Shown here: positions 32,959 through 44,319 of the stretch, in pieces | Layout: each line of letters starts with the position of its first letter | Position numbering within the stretch: the first letter of the stretch is position 1 | From: Arctopsyche grandis | Lineage: Eukaryota; Arthropoda; Insecta; Trichoptera; Hydropsychidae | Direction of reading: 5' to 3' | Assembly: GCF_051622035.1 (NCBI RefSeq) | Contig: NC_135364.1 | Location: 23,624,501 to 23,688,500 of the forward strand | DNA length: 64,000 nucleotides | Translations under genes and position numbers: made by a program | Notes under the pieces: generated by a model | What the model was told of the DNA's origin: nothing | Seen by the model: only the letters and a program-made list of their open reading frames with translations | Database searches by the model: none

Positions 32959-33841
32959 GGGTTTGGTGCATTCGCTCTATAATCGGCCGACAAACGAACG
33001 ACAGATTAACAGAACGGCAGCTTTAAACGTAATCCTCGTTTTCTCGAATGATAGATTGCACATCAGATGACGAGTAACCTTTCGATGTGCACAGATGCAA
33101 TTATTAAAATGGTAATTATTAAAATTGAGTTGGATCTTTCTGGCGAGTTTAAGAGGGCTGGACAGCAGCGCCTTGTCCATACAAACGTACTATACTTCTC
33201 CCTTCCTCAATTATGGCACTAGAGAAATTATTTTTTAATATGCTATGGATATCTACCATTGTTACCAATTATTTTTTATAGGAGCTAGGAGCCGCCAAAC
33301 ATCTATAAAATCACATATTTTATACACCCACGAAACGAGTCCAGCGTGCTTATTTAACGGTCGATTTAAAAAAAAAAACGCCGATAGATGCACAGAAAGT
33401 ATCTTTCCCATACCGATGATGAAATTTTTTTAAAAATTGATGCAGTTTTCGAGGAGAAAATAGGAGAATACGAAACCTCGATTTTGTCAATTTAAAATAC
33501 GTTTTATCTGGTCGAATCGCAACTGTCGCATTCACTCAATATATATATATCGAAGAAAGGAACGGTAACAAAATTAAGGTTTCGGGTGTACAGCCCTCTT
33601 AACAAGGCAAGATTCGGAACTTATCAAATCTTGCCTTATTAAACTCGCCTGAAAGATCCAACTCAATTTTAATAATTACCATTTTAATAATTGCATCTGC
33701 ATTGAAAGGCAGATCGAAAGGTTACCCGTCATCTGATGTGCAATCTATCATTCGAGAAGACGAGAATTGCATTTAAAGCAGCCGTCCGTTAATCTGTCGT
33801 TCAATTTGTCTGGCGATTTTAGAGCGGATGCACCGCATCCC
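32959..33841. mobile_element. TIR element with 8-bp TSD nested in the Helitron, itself interrupted
   Basis: AAATAAAT at 32951-32958 and 33842-33849 flanks inverted termini GGGTTTGGTGCATTCGCTCT (left) and, reversed, GGGATGCGGTGCATCCGCTC (right). The arms continue through ACGACAGATTAAC, AGATTGCACATCAGATGACG and ATTGAGTTGGATC on both sides, about 190 bp each. Family A copies at 46.3 and 51.4 kb lack this insert, showing the empty site. An 8-bp duplication suggests hAT or P superfamily; no transposase present. Confidence 0.85.
33153..33598. mobile_element. TTAA-flanked MITE, 446 bp, nested
   Basis: TTAA at 33149-33152 and 33599-33602 flanks ends GAGGGCTGGACAGCAGC (left) and, reversed, GAGGGCTGTACACCCG (right). 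The first ~90 bp match the terminal repeat of the MITE at 6542-6828 (TTGTCCATACAAACGTACT, CAATTATGGCACTAGAGAAA). Here the right end shares only about the first 10 bases with the left end, unlike the 6.5-kb copy. Confidence 0.8.
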
Positions 33842-34049
33842 AAATAAATTTATATAAAATAAAACTATTCAAATAAATTTAATAAAATGTTTACTATTAG
33901 ATTAGTCATGTTTAAACGGATTATATTACAAATACCGAGCAAAGCCGGGTAACACAGCCAGTGTACTTATATATAGATAGGTAACTTATGTACCTATGTA
34001 TGTATATATCTAGGTACATAGTACAAGCGATATTCCTTTACCATTTTTC

Positions 34050-34600
34050 AAACAGCTCACGCAAAAACGTATTCAGCACACACATACAACATCAGAGAGG
34101 AGGAGGTGGGGTAGGAGGGGGGGGGGTTAACACCGAAATTTGCAAGACGTATAATTAAGCCAGGTTCTAGTGTAATCCAAACACGTCCTCCGCCCGGAAT
34201 AACAATTAAAGTATTTCGAGCCGAAATTTCGAAGGAGACCCACCCGCTCGGCAGTCGAATCACGGGTGCTAATTAACTCGCTCGTTTGTTCTGCAGATTT
34301 GCGTCAACATCTTAACATGGCGCGAGTCCTCCTAGCCAGCCGGGGACCATATTCAAATTGACAATTTACATATTGTCAATATATCCCGACGGCGAATTTA
34401 GCGGCGGCCGCCCCTGCAGGAGGTATCCGGGAGATTCATTGCACCGCTATGCCAATGGCCGGATGCGGATTCGGGATTTAACCGATATATAAGCCGATTA
34501 ACAACCCCTCAATTATCTGTAAAACCCCCATCCTCCCCCCCCCCCAAATCCTCCCGACGTCAACCTACCGTTTTCACGGCGATTCTACATCGTCGGCTCT
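34050..34600. other. GC-richer unique island, no gene recognised
   Basis: G- and C-runs (34119-34128, 34536-34546) and GC-rich unique sequence. A 68-codon minus-strand ORF has no recognisable motif. Not repeated in the window. Confidence 0.4.
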
Positions 34601-34614
34601 CAACTTTGGGCATG

Positions 34615-35290
34615 CGTTCGACCACTCCCTTGCAAAATGTACACATTGATCTTCTATGTCTTCGCTTTCCACCAAAATTTCTCCTTTTTGTTGATTTTTG
34701 GCACAATCAGTGGTCATTTGACTGTGAGGGCTCGCAGGATGACTTAGAATTGCTATTTGAATGGTCTATTAATAATGGTCTACCGTAAAGCTTGAAAAAG
34801 TGCCATGTTTTTATTTATTACTAGCCTCTTATTTGCTCGCTTTCGATTTTTTCGTCTGGGTTTTTGGATTCTTATCCGATCGTTGACGGAAAGAAACAAT
34901 TGACGGAGAAATAGGATTTTTGAAGGATTGTTGCCATTTCTAAATACTTCTTTGGAGTATCAAAAGGAAGTATTGAAAACCCTTTTACTTTATCGGAGCT
35001 TAAATATTGAGTATAGATGAGCATTTAGTGATAGATGATGCTTTCGGTATAGATGAGCATTTAGTGAACGTGATAGATGAGCATTTAGACCCGTTGTTTG
35101 ATTGTCGTGTAGATGAATTCACCAGTTTCATGAGATTCAACACGAGTCTAATAGAATGATATGAATGATTGATAACTTTTTTTGTTGTTGATTTTTGTTA
35201 GACTGTTGTGATGCATTAGGGTAGCCTGACTGATTTTGTTTTTATTATTCTTTGTTCATTTTTTATGTATTTATTATAATAATAAATTAA
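34615..35290 (+). pseudogene. LINE reverse transcriptase remnant, heavily decayed
   Basis: The best-conserved portion at 34720-34800 encodes DCEGSQDDLELLFEWSINNG followed by LP and KKCHV. It parallels the segment after the YADD box in Jockey/R1-type RTs (DC--LQ-DL--L--W---NGL-LN--KC). The rest, to a possible 3' UTR with TAATAAATTAAATAAAATA near 35275-35298, is degraded by stops and indels. Function is certainly lost. Confidence 0.5.
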
Positions 35291-35298
35291 ATAAAATA

Positions 35299-37019
35299 TC
35301 TGAGCTTCTGACTGCCATAATGCAGCCTGAACTGGTCACTCCATCTTTTTGGGAACCTTTTTCTAATCACCTGAACCCTTCCAGAATGACCAATTTTTCC
35401 AGACTGTTCTGGTGTCATCCAAAGTGCCCAAGAGCTGGAGGATACGCTTAAGATAGATGGATAGTGAATAGCCTATTGCCAACCCTTAGTTCTTGCAGGA
35501 TTGATATATTAGTTCTTCTCGCTATCCAGGGGATTCTAAGCATCCACAACATATCTCAAAATTTCTATTCTCTGCCTTTCTCGAGCTCACACCGTGGATA
35601 TTTTCACTCTGAATGAAAATATGGGAAAGCCACAGTTAGGACCAGACACATTTACGTAGACACGGCGATGCCCTGATCTTTCCAAATTTTGTTCAGTTTC
35701 AAAATTGAGATTTTTGTCATATTTTTTACCAGCATACTTATACTAATAATCATACAATCCTTCGATTTTATCTGAGCTTAAATTTTTGACTACTGAATGT
35801 GGTTATCGTTGGCTGTTCCAACAAATTCAGCAACTCATCTCTTGTAGAAGTTTTTAAAGCGATAGGAGAGTATCTCAATCTATCCAATTGTCGTGTTTAG
35901 ATAGTGGTCAGATACATGAGACTGAAATTGTTTTTTTCTTATCAAAAATTCGCCACTATATGTATAATCGAATAATTCAAAATCAAAAGAAGGCGCTCCC
36001 CTCTAATAGAAAGGTTAAAAATGACTATTCTCTATTATTAACGACCATTGAAAGTCACAAGCGATAAAATGGAGTCATACAGCAAGTGTTCCTTTTCAAT
36101 GAAATTGGGTCAACGTACGAAAGTAGAAAGCTTTCGACTTCGAAAGTTCGCCAATTTGCGTGGCTTAAGCGTGAGTGCATTTTTTCGTTGCACTTTCAAG
36201 ACAATGCACTTAACATAAACCTATGCACAGTGTGTGTTTGGAGGGGTATTTCAGCTTGGAAATAAAAGTGCAGTTGAATTCTCAGCCTTCGCAGGGCGAC
36301 AGTATGAAAGTTATTTATGACCACTGCATAGGGCCATATTTTACAAGGGCCAATCGATAGCCAAAGCCAACCAACCGCTGCACAGAGCCATTGTCTACCA
36401 AGCGATGCAGCTATTTATGCGTTTCCTAATTGTGACCATTTATTTGTTCGGTGCATTCGTCGAATGGCCGCATTCGCTTTTGGAATTTTAATGCGTTAAT
36501 AATGTATTCCAATACGAGATCGAGTAAAAAACGTTATCGTTTCATTGATATTTTGCATGAAAAATGATCAATTAAAAATACATTTTGCTAAATATTTTTG
36601 TTTTTAACATATTTAATTGATTTTATATTTTTAGAAATACTACACATACATGTGTACATGGGCTTATATCTTCAAATGTCTTTGGTCGATATTTTATATG
36701 TCATAGTCAATATTTTATACAAGTATTTAATCACCGATAAAAGAATTTCCATATTATAAAAGAATTATTATTCATCAAAAGATAACCGAGCAACTAATAG
36801 CTAGATAAATTGTTCGCTCAGTAGTTTTCCTAGAGGAGACTTTCTTAGTCTTAATTTTAATGGTCAGTTCATTTTGACAATTCTTAAAAATCCATACATA
36901 TATTTTACGCATAGCTTTGACGCAATTATGTGGACTGACTTTAATTCACCAGATCAACTGACTATTATGGTTACAATATATGCGAGAGACAAATTTGGAT
37001 TTTTTTTAGTATAAAAAAA
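35299..37019. other. spacer, no gene recognised
   Basis: A moderately GC-rich patch at 35300-35640 and an AT-rich remainder. The 71-codon ORF at 35236-35451 has no recognisable motif. I see no transposon termini. Confidence 0.4.
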
Positions 37020-37545
37020 ATTCAAGTAATAAAATACAAATAGGGAATGTCTTTCATCTACAGCCAGTACCAATAAAAAAAGAAACAGCAGAAAATATAA
37101 AACATCCCTGCGAGTCCCAAATGGAAGAGAGAAGATCAAAATTCCACTCATACATGACAATAAGGATGAGTGCAGGCTACTAGACAGACAGGTTAAAATA
37201 ATCTCCGATCATATACGTTCAATAAGGTGGGAAATAATACATTCAGGCCCAGCGGCAACGATTTCATTGAAAAGTCAGATAGCTTTTGGTCATTCGGGCA
37301 GGAGGTACCACCATCAAATGATGATGTTTTATAATTATTACGCACATAATTATTACGGACATTCCAACTGTTTCAGCAACGACGGGCATGACTTATTATC
37401 ACGTAGAAGTTGGAGAACAAAACGAATTAATGAGAAGTTTCTCCGAAGTTCAAGAGAATTATACCCAAGTATGCCCAAAAAGAAAGGAGTAGGGTAGAGA
37501 TAAGGGTAATACCCATACTCTTTCCAATATTGGAAACGAAATATA
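37020..37545 (-). mobile_element. jockey-superfamily LINE copy, decayed
   Basis: On the minus strand it encodes EYGYYPYLYPTPFFLGILG and YNSLELRRNFSLIRFVLQLL (here without the LELRR frameshift of the 29- and 62-kb copies), then degrades. A 3' UTR with CATTTGGGACTCGC and CCCTATTTG follows. The terminal hairpin is not preserved. Confidence 0.75.
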
Positions 37546-37799
37546 TGTAAATACACTCAAGAATAGACTAACATATGTACTGTCAATCAAAAGCAACAAA
37601 TATTAGAGTGTTTAATTTCAATAATTGATAAATATACGTCGTTTATGTATCATAAAACATTATTTTCTGTTAGGTTTTCTCCACGTATTAATTACAGTTT
37701 TTAATACTTTTATACATACATACATAACAACAATGATCATCGATAAAAATAAGCCTTGGAAGAAAATGAATTCGGACAGATTGACATAAGGATGAGAAT
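37546..37799. other. AT-rich spacer
   Basis: No feature supported. Confidence 0.4.
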
Positions 37800-38420
37800 T
37801 TCGAACGAAATTGTACTATCGATTCGGAGTGTTAAGGGTGATTTCGACGAAATCACATCTAAAATTCCTCCCCCGCTCGCGAGAGCAGTAGAAATTCACG
37901 GTTAATTTCTGTTATTACCGATTCCGCTCACAATTTTGCACCGTAACGCGGACGAAATCGAAAAGTTGTAAAAATAACAAGAAAAGTGTTCGGAAGTTTG
38001 TAAATTTGCCGCGAAGCCTGCGGCCCTACGCACGACCTACACATAAAAATGGCGGGAGAAAGTGCGCCGGGAGAGAGGGTTCCGCAGACATTTTGCGAAA
38101 GCCATTATAAGGAAACTCAGGCACGTGTGAAATTGAAATTGTCTCTCCTCTCCTCTTGTTGTCGCTTTTTTACCACGTCAAACTTATGCCCGGATCGGAT
38201 GCTGAATAAGAATGAGCCGCTGATAAATCAGCATATTGCGAAATCGGCGATCCGATCGTCCCGCCCAAACCAACCCCCCCCCCCCTCCCCAAAGCCTCCC
38301 ACATCCGCTTTCGCTTAGCCACTCTCTTCAGCACAACTGCAACTATCGATCATTTTTTCCAATGTTCGGACGAAAAGGTTTTTCCAGATCGACGGCGAGG
38401 AAAACTTGCAAATTGGGATA
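37800..38420. other. GC-richer unique island, no gene recognised
   Basis: Contains an ORF of 89 codons (38049-38318) with a proline-rich end from a C-run; no recognisable domain. No match to repeats in the window. Confidence 0.4.
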
Positions 38421-38534
38421 GAAAAGTATGTATATCAATTCTTTTATCAGCACACGTTGAATGTCGTTACTCAGATGACACTGTTTTACACTCGTATAAG
38501 ATTAGACAAATTAAATACCAACATTAAAATACTT

Positions 38535-38612
38535 CAAGTTATATTTATTCAATGAATCATGCACACTCGTCGGCTTACTCCAGATTACTCCAACGCGACT
38601 AGTGTATTACAT
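38535..38612 (-). repeat. small dispersed repeat, copy 3, target of a hAT insertion
   Basis: CCAACGCGACTAGTGTATTA parallels CCAATGCGACTAGTTTACTA at 5896. The hAT-type element at 38613 inserted into it. Confidence 0.45.
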
Positions 38613-39258
38613 TAGGGCTTCCAAGCCGGCTTAAACCGAAATTGAAAAACCGGCTTTTTGACCATCTTTCAAAAAACCGAAAATCGGCTTTTTTTTAGCT
38701 CGATCAACCGGCTTATTAAGGTTTCCATTAATTAATGTTTATTGGTATTGGATCCAAACTTTCTCAGATAATAGGCGTATATTTCTTCGAACAACAAAAA
38801 AGGTACGGTACTTAGCGGTAGCTTTGAGCTATGTATAGTAATGGACGAAGACTAAGTAGTTTCAATAACCTACACAAGGCCTTTCAGAATTTCGCCAAAT
38901 TGGGTTTTCAATAATTTGTAGTTTTTGTGCGTTCTTCTTCTTGATAGTAACTTATTTAAATCATTTAATGATTTGTGCGTATTCAGGATCTGCCATTTTA
39001 CGGCTGTGAAATTTGTAGTAATAATAATTTAATAATGATCTTATGAAAGTTCATAATGTTAATAACTCATTTTAATTTATAAGCAATTATTTTTTTGCAT
39101 AATAAAATATTTATTTACGATGTTTTTTTCGATATAAAATTTAAAACTTCAAAAAAATCTTAATTTTATGAAACTGGTGAAAGCCGGTCAACCGACTTTT
39201 TATTTGTAAAAAAACCGAAAACCGGCTTTTTCTTTCGGGCGGATTTTTGGAACCCCTA
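38613..39258. mobile_element. hAT-like element with CCGGCTTTT-rich ends
   Basis: The left end is TAGGGCTTCCAAGCCGG and the right end, reversed, is TAGGGGTTCCAAAAATCCG. The flanks GTATTACAT and GTACTACAT differ at one base. Subterminal regions carry repeated AACCGGCTTTTT/CCGAAAATCGGC motifs on both sides. This is the same architecture as the hAT at 3818 (TAGGG ends, iterated short palindromic motif). No ORF remains. Confidence 0.75.
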
Positions 39259-39385
39259 GTACTACATAACAGGTTCTACCCATTTAAACACGATATCGAT
39301 GGTCAAATGATTAACAGACACAGAGACAAATAAATAAAAGTTGGAATTACAATAATAATAAACATAATTAATAGTCATATTTAAC

Positions 39386-39560
39386 CGGCAACATAGCTCA
39401 GTGTTAAGCGTGTAATGCGTTCAACTAAATGGTCATGGGTTCATTCCCTGGCCCAGTGTTGCTAGCCAGACCTTGTTTATATTATATGTAACTCCAGGTT
39501 GATTTCATTGAAACAGTTCCGCCGAATTAGCAAACAACTTTCCTGTCTCTCAAAAGTTTT
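39386..39560 (+). mobile_element. tRNA-derived SINE, subfamily with GGCAACATAGCTCAG head
   Basis: The head GGCAACATAGCTCAGTGTTA and CATGGGTTCATTCCC, with TGTTGCT closing the acceptor-like stem, is more tRNA-like than in other copies. The core then follows (AGCCAGACCT, ACTCCAGGTTGAT, TTTCATTGAAACAGTTCC). Confidence 0.8.
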
Positions 39561-40141
39561 AGTTTTACAAAATATATCGTATTTCTCGAAATATAATTAT
39601 TATTATTGAATTTGTCCTTAGATGACTCTGATACTATATAAACATAATTTTTAATATACTCACAATGTTTGATCATGGATGGAATAGTAAAAATCAGTAT
39701 ATACATATGTATATATGTACATATGCACATGTATAAAAAAAAAGTTTAATAAAGTTCAGATTATACAGAATAACAAACATACTTACGTATGTATATGTAA
39801 ATGTAAGAAATGATATCGATAAAATTCGTAATTGAACCAATTTCTAGTTGGAAACTTCAATATCGAATTTCATGGGAATTCTTCGGCAGTGAAAGTCGCG
39901 ATAAAACGTGCAGATGTACGAAGCAATTTGAACCAAAATCTGATTTTTGTAAGCGATTCGAATACCTAATCTCGAGAAAAAGCGTTTCGTGGGAATCGAG
40001 ATTAAATGCTCGAATGAACGGACATTTATATTTACGTATATATGATTTCAAAAATACTAAAATGAATCAACATATGAGCCGTTATAATTGTATGTGGCGT
40101 AAGTCCATTTCGAGAAATATTACATATATCATGTTTTGCTT
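39561..40141. other. AT-rich spacer, no gene recognised
   Basis: A 173-codon ORF begins at 39810 and runs to 40331, but its second half lies in dispersed repeat E and the protein has no recognisable motif. I treat it as a chance ORF. Confidence 0.4.
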
Positions 40142-40282
40142 TTTACAATATTTAAAAATACTGGTGGCTTTTAATTATTTTATTCTCCAAGATTCTGGAC
40201 ATATCGAATTAAAAATAGTGATAACAATTTGTGAATTAAGTCAAACTGAAATAGTATATTTGGAACTGAAAATTAAACTTCC
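40142..40282 (+). repeat. dispersed repeat E, copy 2
   Basis: Shares CAATATTTAAAAATACTGGT, GATTCTGGACATATCGAATT and TTTGTGAATTAAGTCAAACT with 25908-26055. Confidence 0.75.
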
Positions 40283-40859
40283 GCCACTTTCGAATATAAC
40301 GGCTCATATAAAGAGTACTTTCAAAATTTAAGCATTATTTGAACATTAAAAATATAACATATTTAACTCAATATACAAAAGTTATTCAAAGTTCTAGTGG
40401 TATTCCCGTTGAAAAACAGTTGCTGGCACGCAAAATGCTTTTTTCAGTGTCTGCACATTTATTGTTCCCAAGTTGCCCGTTTAAAAGGGCACAAAGTTAA
40501 AAAGCTAATTACTCCAGACACCACCCAGTAATTTGAAGGCTCTATTTTGCGTCGCTTTCAGACTAATGCTTATCGTTAATGTAATTTTTCATATTCGTTT
40601 CGAAAATAGCACTCACCAAGAATACACGTACAATTCAGATACATATGTTTGTATGTATATTCCAAAATGCTGGCAGCCCAACGCAAAAAAGTCAATTCAA
40701 TATTAAAACGGAATGCAAATTTTATGCAATACTAAACCGCGTAGATGAAAAAATAATGGAAACGATGAGCGTTCGAAATAATCGCGGAAAAATTCAATTA
40801 AAATTTAACTGTTTGCGCAGCGCAGCGCGCGAGAGGCTATACAAATTAAAAAAATAAAA
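40283..40859. other. AT-rich spacer, nothing recognised
   Basis: A 70-codon ORF at 40645-40857 shows no recognisable motif. Confidence 0.4.
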
Positions 40860-41180
40860 ATAATTTGATTAAGACAAGGAGGGTGACAGGTCCGATAAGG
40901 GTTGTTTTAATTGCACGCTTCCGTAGTATCCGAGGGGTGTGAGAGGGGGAGGAGGAGACGACGAGGGCGAAGGCCGAAGTTAATTTCACCCGGTTTTATT
41001 TGTCGGTCTTTTTGTTACGGGGACGCTCAACTTTAAGTTGAGCGTTTTTCCGCGGCAAGTTTTTCCAGCCTGCGGGGAATCACGAAAATTGCATTTTCAT
41101 CCGCGAGCCCATTCGAGAAGCGAACCCTCTCAGGAAATTCCACCGCTCTCTAACTACCTAACCGCTTTCATTTTTCGTAC
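40860..41180. other. GC-richer unique island, no gene recognised
   Basis: Purine-rich (GGGAGGAGGAGACGACGAGG near 40946) and unique in the window. No coding signal. Confidence 0.4.
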
Positions 41181-41320
41181 CGTATATTCCGAATTAATTA
41201 AAGATTATATTCCAATTTCGGATTTCACCGCACAAAATATCTGTATTTTTTTAGATTTTCGTTTACCTATAGATACATATGTACATACATATATACTAGT
41301 ATGTATGTAGATATTAAAAA

Positions 41321-41785
41321 GCCAGCAGTCTAGTTCAGTGGTTGCGTTTATGTTTAGCACTAAGAGATTATTGGGTTCGATCCCGGGCTAATTTTTAATA
41401 TACTGCTGGTTAGACTTGGATGTTTGTGAGTCCAAGTCGATCGTTTCTTAGAGTTTGCCAATTTTATCTGATCATTGTTGAAACGGTTCCTTCATTAAAT
41501 TGGCAAAAAATAATCCTACCGCTGTCACAAATCTTCTGTATTAATGTATGTAAAATTTGTAAAAAATTATGTACAAGTTTAAAAATCCATATATGTCTCA
41601 ATGGATTAATTAATTAATTGTTTATTTTGTGTTTGTCAGCTTCTCGAAATACAGTGATGTATATAATAAAAATGCTGCATTGTTTGTAATTAATTGTCAA
41701 GGAACGCGCATTGGGGTATTCCTGTCAAGCCTTCCTGGTATATAAATATGTATCTATGTAAAAATAAAAATAAAAATAAAATATG
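41321..41785 (+). mobile_element. tRNA-derived SINE, full length (first of three in tandem)
   Basis: The head has TCTAGTTCAGTGGTTGCG (box A-like) and GGGTTCGATCCC (box B). The core has GACTTGGATGTTTGTGAGTC, GAAACGGTTCCTTCATTAAA and CATATATGTCTCAATGGATT. The end hairpin (CAAGGAACGC...GCCTTCCTGG, loop GCATTGGGGTATTCCTGTCAA) is followed by (AAAAAT)n. About 465 bp. It is the best reference copy for defining the family. Confidence 0.93.
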
Positions 41786-41786
41786 T

Positions 41787-42054
41787 AGCTAACAGAATGA
41801 CTCGGTGGTTGCGTTTATGTTTAGCATCGAGAGGTTACCTGGTTCAATCCGTTGCTAATATTGAATACTGCTGGTTAGATTTGGATATTTGTGACTCCAA
41901 TTCGATCGTTTCTTATCAGAGTTTGCCAATTAACTGATTTTATGGTTGAAACGGTTCCTCCATCAAATTTAAAAAAATTATCCTACCCGCTATGTCACAA
42001 ATATCTGAATTTGATTTATGAACAATATGTAAAATTTATAAAAAATTATAAATA
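41787..42054 (+). mobile_element. tRNA-derived SINE, 3'-truncated (second in tandem)
   Basis: Starts in the A-rich tail of the preceding copy. Head ACTCGGTGGTTGCGTTTATG and CCTGGTTCAATCC, then the core to ATGAACAATATGTAAAATTT. The 3' hairpin is missing, replaced by the next SINE. Confidence 0.88.
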
Positions 42055-42055
42055 A

Positions 42056-42295
42056 GTAGCGTGGAATAGTGGTTAGCATATATGCTTCCGAACATATCTA
42101 CATACTTCGAGTCCCACTGGTTGCTGCTGGCCAGATATTGGTTTGTGACTCCAGGTCGATCTTTTACTATCAGAGTTTGTAAATTTATCTGATTTTCATT
42201 GATACGGTTTCAACAAATTGACAACCTTTTCCCATTTCTCGCAACTTTCAGAGTTTTCAGCAACTTGAATTTGACTGATTTGTATAAAAATTCTG
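42056..42295 (+). mobile_element. tRNA-derived SINE, second subfamily (third in tandem)
   Basis: Head AGCGTGGAATAGTGGTTAGC and CGAGTCCCACTGG, core GGCCAGATATTGGTTTGTG, ACTCCAGGTCGATC and TTTCTCGCAACTTTCAGAG. It lacks the 3' hairpin and belongs with the copies at 6408 and 48570. Confidence 0.8.
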
Positions 42296-42764
42296 TGTAC
42301 ATAAATTTTTTAATCTCATTTTTTATTTATTTTATTTATCTGCCTTAGTAACGCTGGATAATTCAGCAAGTGATATGAATATTAAGCAACATCTGTCTAT
42401 GTACCTTTTGGCTTCAGAAGCTTCTAAATTCAAGACCAGCTGAACTGATTTTAATGCAGTTTTCTCTTGAAACATATTGAAAATTTTCGTAGAAAGGTTT
42501 CAGCCATAAATTGTCGGAATAAAATTTTAGAACGGTAAAGTTGAAGTGAAGATTTTCAAATAACAAATAAATTGCATATATATTTACGTGACTGACAGAA
42601 ACAGATGTATATTTATTGTATTTAATAAAAGTTATTCTATATTTAAATAATGAAACCTTAAATGATAATACAGTATAAATAATACTTCAAAAACTATTAC
42701 ATTATTTGCTGAATATTATAGGTTTAAAAAAAAGAAAGAAATTATAGTGAAGAATATTTGAAAC
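42296..42764. other. AT-rich spacer, nothing recognised
   Basis: No feature supported. Confidence 0.4.
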
Positions 42765-42960
42765 AAAAAATTCGAACTCGAGGTTTTGACTGATTCGAAC
42801 TCAGAATCAATCACTGATTACGTTTTCGTGATCTAGAAAAAATGTGTATGTGTCTGTGTATTTTGGGGATTTTTTGAACACCGTTCGTCCTATCCAACTG
42901 AAACTTAGTATCGGTATCCCTACATTTGCGCTCAATTCATATCGAATTCATTCTATTAAC
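42765..42960 (+). repeat. dispersed repeat R, copy 1
   Basis: GACTGATTCGAACTCAGAAT, GTGATCTAGAAAAAATGTG, TTTTGGGGATTTTTTGAACA and ACTGAAACTTAGTATCGGTA recur in reverse orientation at 51715-51905. No terminal structure was defined. Confidence 0.8.
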
Positions 42961-43259
42961 CTAAAATGTATCTTTATCTATGTATTCTTGAAGTATTCAT
43001 GGGTTGGTCACATTCGAATTTTTTATCATGCAAGCCTCCATTAAATCGAAAACCGAGGATTCCGCATCAAAAACACCAACATACATACATATATAATATA
43101 TTATAAGAAACATAAAACGAGAATACGTATTTGGATTTTACAGTCGCTCGTTTCTTTTCCTCAACGCATATACAATATAGAATATTTGAAGCAAAACAAC
43201 GCCATCGGATACATTCGGCGACCGTATAAACGATTCGTAGGTGTGTTGCGAGCTGATCG
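42961..43259. other. AT-rich spacer
   Basis: No feature supported. Confidence 0.4.
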
Positions 43260-43990
43260 TAAAAGTTTAGCATCTGCGGGTCCTTATGACGAATCGAAAA
43301 TATGATTATGTGGGTTGGCTGGGGGGGTGGTGGGAGGGGTAGGGTGTGGGTGGCAGTCTCAAGACGCCGAAATCACGTTTTTCGGAAAACGCAATAAAAT
43401 TCAAGTTTCTGGTATTGGACTCATAAACGGCGGAAGGAGAATAGTCTGCCTATAAAATTTATTATGGCTGAACAAAGAAAACATCTGCTGCCTCAGAGTT
43501 GTGTTGTCTTAAAGGGGGAGGGCTACGAGGGGTGGAAGATGCACGCCCGCGAAAAAGTCACATACGACCGCTCAACCGTCTAATGGCCACGGATCTAAGA
43601 ATAATCGTGGAATTAACCGCCCCTTTATGATCTGTTGACATTTCGACGAAAAGTGAAAATTAAGACGTTTCTTAGAAGAACAAAAGTGATTTCATTGAAA
43701 ATTTATCTTGGCGGTTTCGTCTATATAACGCATACATTCATTCTCGGGTAGAAATAACCCCAAAGGCATAACGGGGGATAACTTGTTATTATTTTCTTTC
43801 TCATATGGGGAGTTGATGTTTACACCTGCTGCCCTATTACTCATCTTACCCTTGCAGTTGTTCGGCACGTCTTCTGTGAAAATTGTCTTTTTTTTCCTCC
43901 TCTCCTTCGGCTCTCGTTCCGAAAGGCGCTTAAGCCTTGCGTTTTATTGATTTTTTATAACATCTTCGACTGGCCCTCGAACGCATTGAG
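43260..43990. other. GC-richer unique island, no gene recognised
   Basis: G-runs near 43321-43350 and unique moderately GC-rich sequence. No coding signal on either strand. Confidence 0.4.
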
Positions 43991-44319
43991 AGATTTTATT
44001 TAAAATTTAATTCGGAATGAACTAGTTAATGGAGGGTTGCTAGACGTTTTCATTTAATCGAACCAAGTCTATTCCATTCTATAAGAGAAACGCCGTACAC
44101 TAAATCTCTTTTTATATTCGAACGAATGCTAAGTTGAATTTATTCTACGGAGTGCCTTCGGAAATAAATAGCCCAACGTTTCTTTTTTTATATAATTTTT
44201 AGAAGTTCCAGGCATTGCCCAGAAACGATATATTTATTGAGGTAATTAGTGATCATATAAATCGTGATAATGTATTTAAAATTTTTGAATGTGTCGATAA
44301 ACATTTCAATGAAATGAAA

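Larger units (their letters stand above)
32635..33961 (+). mobile_element. Helitron-like element, family A, containing a nested TIR element
   Basis: The 5' end is TCTAATATATAATTTGG at 32635, preceded by A. The 3' end is CCGAGCAAAGCCGGGTAACAC followed by AGCCAG at 33961, then T. The GC-rich hairpin about 9 nt before the terminus and insertion between A and T fit Helitrons. About 445 bp belong to the Helitron-like element; 32959-33841 is a later insertion into it. Confidence 0.8.

Noticed and set aside
39810..40331. 173-codon plus-strand ORF as a possible gene
   Set aside because: No recognisable motif, and its second half lies in a dispersed repeat also present at 25.9 kb, where the frame is not kept.
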